Source: Candidatus Anammoxibacter sp. (lineage in GTDB: Bacteria; Planctomycetota; Brocadiia; Brocadiales; Anammoxibacteraceae). From it: a stretch of 64,000 bases of DNA. The notes under the pieces are model-generated. The model made no database searches and had not been told where the DNA came from. It saw nothing but the letters and a program-made list of their open reading frames with translations. Each line of letters starts with the position of its first letter. The stretch's first letter is position 1. Both the position numbers and the translations under genes were made by a program. Location: assembly GCA_021777105.1 (NCBI GenBank), contig JAIQZQ010000054.1, forward strand, positions 1 to 64,000. The letters run 5' to 3'. Positions 44,169 to 53,900 of this stretch are shown here, piece by piece.

Positions 44169-47100
44169 CTACCTGCTAAAAAACGGCGGTGGCGGTTCCG
44201 GTTTGGAATTATCGTCTTCTAACTCAAGATCCAACGATTCGGACGGAGCCAAGTTAGTAGTAGAGGTTCCAGTAGCCTCAAAGACCGTAATATTCTCAAC
44301 TACAACTCTATTTGACGCGTCATCTTCCGAATCAGGGTTTGCCGATGAGCCAAGGCAATAGAGGATTCCGTCTGAGCCGCCTATGTAAATCCTTCCATCC
44401 CTGTCAATAGCCGGCGACGAATAAAACGTCTTGCGTCCCTGCGGGTCAAACGCCCATAGCAAGTTGCCCGAGGCGTCAACCGCGCGCACCTTGCCGTCGC
44501 TTGCCCCAAAATATATAGAGCCGTCAGGGCTCATTACAGGCGACGACTTTAACAGGACTTTTTGGCCAAAATCCATTTTCCAGTTCAACTTTCCTTCGGA
44601 TGTAAGGGCAAAAAGAGTTCCTTTATCCGTGCCGACGCATAAATTGCCGTTGTTGTCAACAGCGGGTGAACAGTCTGTTACCGCGGTTAAATCAAATTTC
44701 CATGCCAACTTGCCGTCTTTATCAAGCGCGTACATATTTTTGTCCCATGAGCATGCGTAAATAACGCCTGTGCTTGTGATTGCCGGGGTGGATCTGATAG
44801 AGTTTTTAGTTTCAAATTTCCATTTAAGCTCTCCCGCGTCTGTTAACGCGTAAAGATTGCCGTCGTAAGAGCCGAAGTAAATAGAGCCCTCTTCATCTAT
44901 GGAAGGCGATGAGAAAATGCTGTCTTTTGTTCTAAACTTCCAAACAAGTTCCCCCGTGCCGCTATTAAGGGAGTACAAGTTGTTGTCAAATGATCCCGCA
45001 ATTATATTCCCTTTATTGTCAATAACCGGAGACGCTGTAACTTCGCCGTTTGTTTTAAAGTTCCACAGCAACCCGCCGCTTGAATTGACGGCGTATACAT
45101 GACCGTCGTTTGAGCCGAAATAGATATTGCCGGCTATGTCTGTTACTGCGGAAGACACAACAGGGCCTTGGGTCTTAAATCGCCATAGCTCTTGACCTTT
45201 TGAATTCAGGGCGTACATATTGCCGTCATATGAGCCGAAATAGATAGTTCCATCAGGCGCCAAAACCGGCGACGACTCTATTATGCCGCCGGTCGCAAAG
45301 CTCCATAACAACGACACATCAAGCCCTCCAAGATAAGGAGTTTTGCCGTTGCGGGTTTTGTTTTGCCGGAACATTATCCAGGGGCTTAGATCGCCGGTTG
45401 TTTTTACAGTTATATAATTCTCTTTTGTTTTTGTTATGGTTTCTCCATCTTCAGCCATAACCGACAATAGGACATCGTATAAGCCCGGCGAAGCATAGGT
45501 ATAAACCGGTTCCTTTACATTGCTCATGCCGCCGTCGCCAAACTCCCAAAGTTGAGATTGGATAGCCCCTTCAGACATGTTCCTGAATTGAGAGGTTAAA
45601 GGGGCGATCCCGTCGGTGGGGGAGGCCGCAAAATCAGGTTTAGCCGGGCCTTCTTCTTCAGGTTCAGGCAGGTCTAAAGGCGAGGTATCCGGATCGCCTA
45701 TTACGTCAACATAATAGACACCTTCAAATTTTCTGCGATTATTGCCGGCTACAACTTCGCCTGCCACTTTAAACGGAGCGCTTCCTGTTTTGCTGATGGT
45801 TAAGTCTTTGATATTGAACTTTACGCGCAGCTCTTTCCGGCCGCCTCTTGTAATTGAGCAGCTTTGAGCCGGCGCGCCTTCGCAGACTATTGAGTCGCAA
45901 TCGATGCTTTTGACGTCAAATCCGGATTCAAATTTTATAAAAGCGGTAAATTTCCCGCGTCTGCCCAGTTTGATAGTTTCAGGCTCAATCCTGATGGAGG
46001 CTTTTAAATCCTCGGCTCTTACTAAATCCTGTTTTGTCTCGGTGTCTGAATCTCCGCCTTTTCCACTAACCGTCAAACTGACTGTGAAAAGTCCAACTCG
46101 GTCATAAATATGCTCGGGGTTTTGTTCAGAGCCGGTTTCTCCATCTCCAAAATCCCACAGCCAACCGTCAACGTTGCCTTCCGATTTATCCTCGAATTTT
46201 GTTTGCAAAGGAAAGGCTCCTGAAACCGGGTTTGCCGTAAATTCCGCTTTTAAGGCGTCTTTCGGCATAACTCTAATCATATTGGATATGGTCTTGTTGG
46301 CGGAGAGGCCGTCTCCGGTGACAATAAGATTTATTGTAAAAAAGCCTTCGGTTTTATAGACATGCTCGGGGTTTTGTTCGGAGCCGGCTTCTCCATCTCC
46401 AAAATCCCATAGCCAACCGTCAATATTTTGCCCTTCTGAAAGGTCGGTAAATTGAACCTTTAATGGGGGCTTTCCTTTAGTTTCGTCGGCCTGAAACTTG
46501 GCCATAATACCATCGTTTGGGGAGATGGTTATAAACCTGGTTTTAGAGGTTATGCTTGATTTGTCTGATTTGCCGGCGCCGTTATTTATAAACAGTTTTA
46601 CGGTATAATTACCGGGTTTTCCATAAACATGTTTCGGGTTCCGGCCTTCGCCGGTTTGCCCATCGCCAAAATCCCATGACCAAGTTGAAATGCCGGAGCC
46701 TTGTGACATGTCGTTAAACTCAATAGCTGTTTTGCCGAAACCCGTTCGTTTTGAGGCGCTAAAATCAGCCAAAATATCGTCGAGCGGCAAATCCGTTATA
46801 AAATCCTGCTCGGTTTTGGAGTTTTTGCCGTCTTTGCCGGTTACGGTTAAACTGACCGTAAATTTGCCCTCCGACAAGAATGTGTGTTTAGGGTCTTTAG
46901 CGCTGCTTGTCCCTCCATCGCCAAAATCCCATAACCATTCTGAAACAGCTCCTAATGAGTTGTCGATAAATTGAACTTCAAACGGGACAAAACCTTTGTT
47001 ATTTAAGGCCGAAAAGTCAGCTAAAAGCTTTCCTTTTTTTAGCGCGTTTACAAAATTGTCTTTTACCAGGACGACGGATTCGTTGTTGCCGTCTTCCAGA

Positions 47101-49856
47101 GTTAAACACACATTGTATTGTCCGGGTATCTCGTATGTATGAGACGGGTTTTGCTCATTGCCGGCGCCGCCGTCTCCAAAATGCCATAACCACGACTTTA
47201 TGTCGCCTGTTGAGAGATCGTTAAACTGAACGGTTAAAGGAACCTCCCCCTTTGCCGGTATGCCGGCAAAATCAACGTTAATTTTAGAAGGAGAGCCAAC
47301 ATTGATTATCTCGTCTTTTTTAATAAAGCCAACTCCGCTATCGCCTTTTATAGTTAATTTGACGCTGTAAACGCCGGGTTCGGCATAAATGTGTTTAGGG
47401 TCTTTTTCAGAGCTTGTCCCTCCGTCTCCAAAATCCCACAACCATTCCGTAAAGTCTCCCGATGATGTGTCCACAAACTGGGTTGTGAAAGGGGCCGGGC
47501 CTTTAGAGCCGATAAAATTGAAATCGGCAACCGGGGATTCAGAAGGTAAAACAGTAATGTATCCGGTTTTAACGGTTGTATGCGAGTCCTTGGCGCTGTT
47601 CGCTATTTCAAGGCTAATTGAATATACCCCTGTTTTTTCATACAAATGCCTGGGATTTTGTTCATTAGAGGTTTTTCCGTCGCCAAAGTTCCATGACCAC
47701 GAGACTATATCATCGCCGAATGAGAGGTCGTTAAACTGGACATTCAGCGGGGCTCTGCCCTCTTTTATATCAACATTAAAATCCGCCTTAATTCCGCCGG
47801 CTTCTTTTGAGAGAACGGATATAAACTTCTCCTTGACTTCCCTTGTAGCAACGCCGCTTTCGCCTTCCACCGTCAATATTACACTGTAATCGCCGGGTTT
47901 TTCATAAATGTGGGCTGGGTTTTGTCCGGACCCGGTCGAGCCGTCGCCAAAATCCCACAGCCAACTTTCGACCTTGCCTGTTGTCTTGTCCGTGAACTGA
48001 ACTTCGAGCGGGGCAAAACCTTTAACGGCAAGGCTGGTGAAGCCCGCAACCGGAGCTTCCGGAGCTGCGACTTTAATAAAGGCGTCTATGGTTTTAGAGT
48101 CTGAATCTTCTGCGCCTGTGATTGTCAAGCTCACGCTGTAATTGCCTGCGTTTTTGTATATATGAGATGGATTTTTTTCAACACTGGTTTCGCCGTCGCC
48201 AAAGCTCCACTGCCGGTTCTTGATTTCACCGGTTGAAATATCGGTAAATTGCGTTGTAAGCGGCGCGTTGCCTTGTTTAACCGAAGCTGTAAAATTGGCC
48301 AGCGGCGAGTTGTTTTCCAATATTTTTATTAAACCCAGCGCTGTTTTCTTGTCCGTCCCGCCCGGCCCGGAAACGGTTAGGGAAACATTAAAGTTTCCTG
48401 TTTTTGTGTATGCGCGCGAAGGATTTTGTTCGGTTGATCCGGCCCCGTCTCCAAAATCCCACTCCCATTTAGTAATAGAGCCCTTAGATAAATCGCTAAA
48501 TTTAACTATAAACGGGCTAAACCCGGAGGCTGAATTAACGGAAAAATCGCTTAGCGGGGCTTCGGGCGCGACCACTTTAATTAAACCGGCTTTTGTTCCC
48601 GTATTTGAACCTAAAGGCCCGGTTGCGGTTAACGACACTGTAAAAAGCCCGGCTTTGGCATAAGTATGCGCCGGGTTTTGTTCTGTTGAGCCTTCTCCGT
48701 CCCCAAAATCCCACTGCCATGAAGCAACATCGCCTCCAGACGAAAGATCGTTAAAATTAACGGTTAAAGGACCAACGCCCTGCGTCGGTGACGCTGAAAA
48801 ATCAGCCAACAGGCTCTCTTTTTTCAAAACGGTTATAAAATCGATCTTTTCTATCGTGTCCGCCCCGCCGGGGCCTGTAACCGTCAGACTTACAGAGTAT
48901 TTCCCGGCTTTGGAATATTTATGCAAAGGAGCCTTTTCAGAACTTGATTTTTTGTCGCCAAAATCCCATTTGCGGCTATCTATTTCGCCTGTTGAATTGT
49001 CAACAAATTTAACTTCTAAAGGAATCTTTCCGTTGGTTGGATTAGCGGTAAAACCAGCCACCGGTTTCGCGATTGGAACCGGTGTTGGTGTTGGTGTTGC
49101 TGTCGCGACGGGCTTAGGCGCCGGCGTTGGAGTTGCTTTTGGAGTCGGCTCCGGCGTAGGTGTGGCCGTTGTTTTCGGAGTCGGCGTTGGAGTAGGAGTT
49201 GCTTTTATCGTTGGCGTTGGCGTTGCATTTGGCTTTGAACCACCGCCGCCCCCCCCTGAACTATTTGTGGGAGTTGCCGCTATAGACCAGTTTGTGTTGT
49301 TACCGGAATCCACGGAATTGGTTGTATGTAATTCCTTCCCTCCGGACGCGTTTGAATCCTTTACATCAAGAAAAGCCAGTTCCGTCGAAATCCCGGTTGG
49401 AACTGTTATGCTAAATTGAGTTGGAGACGAGGAGCTTCGAAGAGATAACAGGTTGCCGGATGCCCCTCGCAACACAAGACTGTTTGTGATAGCCTGAGTC
49501 GTAGAGTTGCTAAATGTTAACGTATCGGGCGATGATACGATTTTAGACAATTTGTAGAACGTTGTCGCGCCTGTTATGGTTTGACTTGTCCCGTTTAATG
49601 TAACCAGGCCTGAGCCGGCTTCGAAATTGCCGGTATTTCCCCAATTTCCACCTACTATAATGGGGCCTGTGGTTGTCGTTAGCGTTCCGGAACTGATATT
49701 AAGGTTGCCGTCAACAACCAGCGAATGAGATGATATGCTCAAAGCCGTGGTTGAGCTGACCGTGAAATTGACTGAGGCATTCGCTATACAGCTAAAAAAC
49801 CGCGGAAAAATAACGGCAAACAGGGCTATTGATAAAAAAAGTTTATATTTTACCAT
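44169..49856 (-). CDS. Giant secreted PKD-repeat/PQQ-like beta-propeller protein, copy 1
   Basis: The 1895-residue protein has a signal peptide (about 1-27). An N-terminal all-beta domain (GIIVGGNWGNTGNF-like, ending DVKDSNASGGKEL) precedes a Thr/Pro linker at about 200-268. Twelve tandem PKD domains follow, each with a W-x-W-D-F-G-D-G core, to about 1285. Next are a separate beta domain at about 1290-1395 (SIRIEPETIKLGRRGKFTAF), a thirteenth PKD (QLWEFGDGGMS), and an eight-blade PQQ-like propeller at about 1494-1835 (IYFGSYDGNMYALNSKGQEL). An acidic tail ends PPFFSR. PKD arrays act as stalks and propellers as binding heads, so this looks like a surface-displayed fibre. A paralogue lies upstream. 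Confidence 0.83.
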   Translation of the reverse strand: MVKYKLFLSIALFAVIFPRFFSCIANASVNFTVSSTTALSISSHSLVVDGNLNISSGTLTTTTGPIIVGGNWGNTGNFEAGSGLVTLNGTSQTITGATTFYKLSKIVSSPDTLTFSNSTTQAITNSLVLRGASGNLLSLRSSSSPTQFSITVPTGISTELAFLDVKDSNASGGKELHTTNSVDSGNNTNWSIAATPTNSSGGGGGGSKPNATPTPTIKATPTPTPTPKTTATPTPEPTPKATPTPAPKPVATATPTPTPVPIAKPVAGFTANPTNGKIPLEVKFVDNSTGEIDSRKWDFGDKKSSSEKAPLHKYSKAGKYSVSLTVTGPGGADTIEKIDFITVLKKESLLADFSASPTQGVGPLTVNFNDLSSGGDVASWQWDFGDGEGSTEQNPAHTYAKAGLFTVSLTATGPLGSNTGTKAGLIKVVAPEAPLSDFSVNSASGFSPFIVKFSDLSKGSITKWEWDFGDGAGSTEQNPSRAYTKTGNFNVSLTVSGPGGTDKKTALGLIKILENNSPLANFTASVKQGNAPLTTQFTDISTGEIKNRQWSFGDGETSVEKNPSHIYKNAGNYSVSLTITGAEDSDSKTIDAFIKVAAPEAPVAGFTSLAVKGFAPLEVQFTDKTTGKVESWLWDFGDGSTGSGQNPAHIYEKPGDYSVILTVEGESGVATREVKEKFISVLSKEAGGIKADFNVDIKEGRAPLNVQFNDLSFGDDIVSWSWNFGDGKTSNEQNPRHLYEKTGVYSISLEIANSAKDSHTTVKTGYITVLPSESPVADFNFIGSKGPAPFTTQFVDTSSGDFTEWLWDFGDGGTSSEKDPKHIYAEPGVYSVKLTIKGDSGVGFIKKDEIINVGSPSKINVDFAGIPAKGEVPLTVQFNDLSTGDIKSWLWHFGDGGAGNEQNPSHTYEIPGQYNVCLTLEDGNNESVVLVKDNFVNALKKGKLLADFSALNNKGFVPFEVQFIDNSLGAVSEWLWDFGDGGTSSAKDPKHTFLSEGKFTVSLTVTGKDGKNSKTEQDFITDLPLDDILADFSASKRTGFGKTAIEFNDMSQGSGISTWSWDFGDGQTGEGRNPKHVYGKPGNYTVKLFINNGAGKSDKSSITSKTRFITISPNDGIMAKFQADETKGKPPLKVQFTDLSEGQNIDGWLWDFGDGEAGSEQNPEHVYKTEGFFTINLIVTGDGLSANKTISNMIRVMPKDALKAEFTANPVSGAFPLQTKFEDKSEGNVDGWLWDFGDGETGSEQNPEHIYDRVGLFTVSLTVSGKGGDSDTETKQDLVRAEDLKASIRIEPETIKLGRRGKFTAFIKFESGFDVKSIDCDSIVCEGAPAQSCSITRGGRKELRVKFNIKDLTISKTGSAPFKVAGEVVAGNNRRKFEGVYYVDVIGDPDTSPLDLPEPEEEGPAKPDFAASPTDGIAPLTSQFRNMSEGAIQSQLWEFGDGGMSNVKEPVYTYASPGLYDVLLSVMAEDGETITKTKENYITVKTTGDLSPWIMFRQNKTRNGKTPYLGGLDVSLLWSFATGGIIESSPVLAPDGTIYFGSYDGNMYALNSKGQELWRFKTQGPVVSSAVTDIAGNIYFGSNDGHVYAVNSSGGLLWNFKTNGEVTASPVIDNKGNIIAGSFDNNLYSLNSGTGELVWKFRTKDSIFSSPSIDEEGSIYFGSYDGNLYALTDAGELKWKFETKNSIRSTPAITSTGVIYACSWDKNMYALDKDGKLAWKFDLTAVTDCSPAVDNNGNLCVGTDKGTLFALTSEGKLNWKMDFGQKVLLKSSPVMSPDGSIYFGASDGKVRAVDASGNLLWAFDPQGRKTFYSSPAIDRDGRIYIGGSDGILYCLGSSANPDSEDDASNRVVVENITVFEATGTSTTNLAPSESLDLELEDDNSKPEPPPPFFSR

Positions 49857-50900
49857 TTTTATTCCCTGGCCTTTTGCGTCAATCGGGCTCGCAGTTGCAA
49901 ACTGTCGCTCAACAGATATAGTCGGCCATTTCGTAGACGCAATTTTGTTAATAGCGTCATTTTATATTAATATTTTAACAAATAATTACGCAGGGTTATA
50001 AACTGCGCGAGGGCCTCCATCCCGTAAAAATAGCGCGGCTTCCTTGCTGTGATATGATCACAAAAAACGTATGAAGAATTATATATCCACCAGTACGATT
50101 TGTCAAATTTAATCTAAACCATGACATACCGACGTTTGAAAGTTGTAAGCCCTTATTTTATTATATATTAGAGCTTACATTGCCACACAACACAGCACAC
50201 ACTAAAACATCGTAACTCATTGCAGCCAATCATCTTACGCTTTAATTTAAGAGCTATAGAAACACATGCATTTGCACAATCACTATAAGCCTGTTAACGC
50301 GTTAGCGCCGGCACAGCTAAACGTCTTATTTTTTGTGAATTAAATTCCAATAAAAGGATAGGTTGTTTACTACTAAATCCCGCTCCTTTCACTCCAAATC
50401 AATATTTCTAAAAACATACTATTGAAATAATAATTGCCTGGAAAATAAATACCAAAAAATGTTAAATTGGAACGTGTTTAAGCCTAAAGATAGGTAGCAT
50501 AGACAAACTTTGTTAGCCCATGCGCTTTGAAGTTAGCTAAAATCCATAACTTAATGACATTGAAGTTGAAGTTGAAGTTGAATATTCCAAATTGACGCCT
50601 TTGTTGATTGAGGGGACAAAATAGCAGAAGAAGATAATATCTGAATTGTCTGAAAGAGTAAAATTTGAGAAGTGCAAACTTTAATCATTGCGCAATGATT
50701 CCTTAGCTTATACACACCTCTAAATCCCATCTTTTTAGAGGGGATGTTCATTGTTTTTGCTTTTTTTCCTTCGACATTTGATATTCCTTGTTCCGTTGTT
50801 CGAGATTATCTTTTTATCACAGGCAAGGATGCCTGTGCCACCAACAATTACCATATGGCCGTTTGTAAAACAGTTATACAAATGATTAAACATCCACAAA
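49857..50900. other. Large intergenic gap between the two PKD giants
   Basis: No gene is supported; a 66-residue minus frame at 50551-50751 has no coding character. Landmarks are a perfect 18-base palindrome AATCATTGCGCAATGATT at 50683-50700, a GAAGTT tandem at about 50563-50582, and from 50705 the duplicated 3' block (CCATCTTTTTAGAGGGG and the CACAGGCAAGGATGCCTGTG hairpin at 50818-50837). The promoter of the downstream giant should lie just above 49870. Confidence 0.5.
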
Positions 50901-53900
50901 CTACCTGCTAAAAAACGGCCGTGGCGGTTCCGGTTTGGAATTATAATCCTCTAACTCAAGATTCAACGATTCGGCCGGAGTCAAATTAGTAGTAGATGTT
51001 CCCATGGCCCCAAAGACCGTAATATTCTCAACTACAACTCTATTTGGCGCGCCATCTTCCGAATCATGGTTTGCCGATGAGCCCAGGCAATAGAGGGTTC
51101 CGTTTGAGCCGCCTATGTAAACCCTTCCATCCCTGTCAATAGCCGGAGATGAATAGAACGCCTTGCGGCCCTGCGGGTCAAACGCCCATAGCAAGTTACC
51201 GGAGGCGTCAACCGCGCGCACCTTGCCGTCGCTTGCTCCAAAATATATGGAACCGTCAGGGCTCATTACGGGCGATGATTTTAACAGGACTTTTTGGCCA
51301 AAATCCATTTTCCAGTTCAACTTTCCTTCGGATGCGAGGGCAAAAAGAGTTCCTTTATCCGTTCCGACGCATAGATTGCCGTTGTTGTCAACAGCGGGGG
51401 AGCAGTCTGTTACCGCGGTTAAATCAAATTTCCATACCAACTTGCCGTCTTCATCAAGCGCGTACATATTTTTGTCCCATGAGCAAGCGTAAATAACGCC
51501 CGCGCTTGTGATTGCCGGGGTGGCTCTGATAGAGTTTTTAGTTTCAAATTTCCATTTAAGCTTGCCGGCGTCTGTTAACGCGTAAAGATTGCCGTCATAA
51601 GAGCCGAAGTAAATAGAGCCGGCGTCATCTATGGAAGGCGATGAAAAAATGCTGTCCTTTGTTTTAAACTTCCACAAAAGTTCGCCGGTCCCGCTATTTA
51701 AAGCGTATAAGTCCTTGTCAAACGACCCTGCTATTATATTGCCGTTAATGTTGATGGCCGGCGACGCGGGGATTTCGCCGCCTGTTTTAAACTTCCACAA
51801 CAACCCGCCGACTGAGTTAACGGCGTATACATGGCCGTCGTTTGAGCCGAAATAGATATTGCCGGCTATGTCTATTACCGCAGATGAAACAACAGGCCCG
51901 TCTGTTTTAAACCTCCATATCTCTTCTCCTTTTGAATTCAGGGCGTACATATTGCCGTCGTTTGAGCCGAAATAGATAGTTCCATCAGGGGCCAAAACCG
52001 GCGACGACTCAATCTTGCCGCCGGTCGCAAAGCTCCATAACAATGAGATATCAAGCCCTCCAAGATAAGGAGTCTTGCCGTTGCGGGTTTTGTTTTGCCT
52101 GAACATTATCCATGGACTAAGATCGCCGGTTGTTTTTACATTAATATAATTTTCTTTGATTTTTGTTATGGTTTCCCCATCCTCCGTTGTAACCGACAAT
52201 TTGACGGTGTATAAACCCGGCGAAGCATAGGTATAAACCGGGGCCTTTACATTGCTCAACCCACCGTCGCCAAACTCCCAAAGTTGAGACGGAATAGCCC
52301 CTGTTGACAGGTTCCTGAATTGGGCTTCTAAAGGCGCGATCCCGTCGGTGGGGGAGGCCGCAAAATCCGGCATGACCGGGCCCTGCTCTTCAGGCAACGG
52401 CAGCTCTAATGGAGTGGTTACTGGATTGCCTATTACATTAACAAAATCCGCGCCTTCAAATTTTTTGCGAATATTTTTAACAACAATTTCGCCTTTTAAT
52501 TTAAAAGGCGTGTTTCCTGTTTTGCTAATATTTAAATTTCTGATCTTAAACTTAGCGCGCAACACTTTAGGAAAAGCTTTTTTAATTGAACAGCTTACAG
52601 CCGGCGCGCCTTCGCAAACTATTGAATCGCAATCAATGATTTTTGGATCAAGGCCGGAAGCAAACTTTATAAAAGCGGTAAATTCTCCTGGTTTGCCTAA
52701 CGTTATATTCTCAGGTTCGATCCTGACCCCCGCCTTTAAATTTGAGACATTGATTAAATTATTTTTTATATTCGTGTCGGCGCCGTCTTCACCATTAATA
52801 GTTAAACTCACGGTAAAGATGCCAACCTTATCATAAATATGGACAGGGTTCTGTTCGGAACTGGTTTTTCCGTCTCCAAAGTCCCATAACCACCCGGCAA
52901 TAGCCTTGCCTTCAGACTTATCCTCAAATGTTGTTTCTAAAGGGACGGTTCCGGAGGTCTGTGACACATTGAATTCCGCTTTTAAGGCGCCTCTCGGGAG
53001 AACCCTGATCATATTGGAAATAGTTTTCTCGGCTGAGATATTGTCGCCGGAGGCAACCAGCTCTATTGTGAAAAAGCCGTCTGTTTCATAAATATGCTCA
53101 GGGTTTTGCTCAACGCCTGTTTCTCCATCGCCAAAGTCCCATAGCCAATTTTTAATGTTTTGTCCTTCTGAAAGGTCGGTAAACTTAACCTTTAAAGGAA
53201 GCTTACCTTCAGTTTTATCGGCCTGGAATGCGGCAATTATACCATCATTCGGCGTGATGTCGATAAATTTGGTTTTGGATGTTATGCTCGTTTTTTCTTT
53301 GCCTTCATTTTTAAACAGTTTTACAGGCTCTCTATTAATATGATGCGGAGCGCTTCTGTTTGCGGCGGTAGTGGAGCCGTCCCTTTTAACAAATAGTTTC
53401 ACCGTATGCTTGCCCGGTTTTTCATAAACATGTTTTGGGTTCTTCCTTTCGCTGGTTTTCCCATCTCCAAAATCCCATAACCGGGTGTCGATGTTGTCGC
53501 CTTCCGATATGTCCGTAAACTCAATCCTAGTGACTCCTATGCCGGTTCGGATTGCTGAGCTGAAGTTCGCTAAAAGTTCGCCTGCCTCTAAAACAGTTAT
53601 AAAATCCTGGCTGGTTTTGGAGTTTTTACCGTTTTTCCCGGTTACGGTTAGAGTGACTGTAAATTTACCGGCTGATAAGAATGTGTGTTTTGGGTCTTTA
53701 TCAACGCTGGTCTCTCCATCTCCAAAATCCCACAACCACTCCGAGACTTCGCCCAGTGTATTGTCAACAAATTGAACTTCAAAAGGGGCAAAACCTTTGA
53801 CGGCTATGGCTGTAAAACCGGCCAATTGCTTTTCATTTTTAATAGCGTTTACAAAACCGTCTTTTACCAGAATGACGTTTTCGTTGCCGTCGTCTTCCAG

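Noticed and set aside
50551..50751. 66-residue minus-strand open frame in the gap between the giants
   Set aside because: It is built on a GAAGTT tandem (LQLQLQ) and the duplicated 3' block; there is no sign of selection or a domain.
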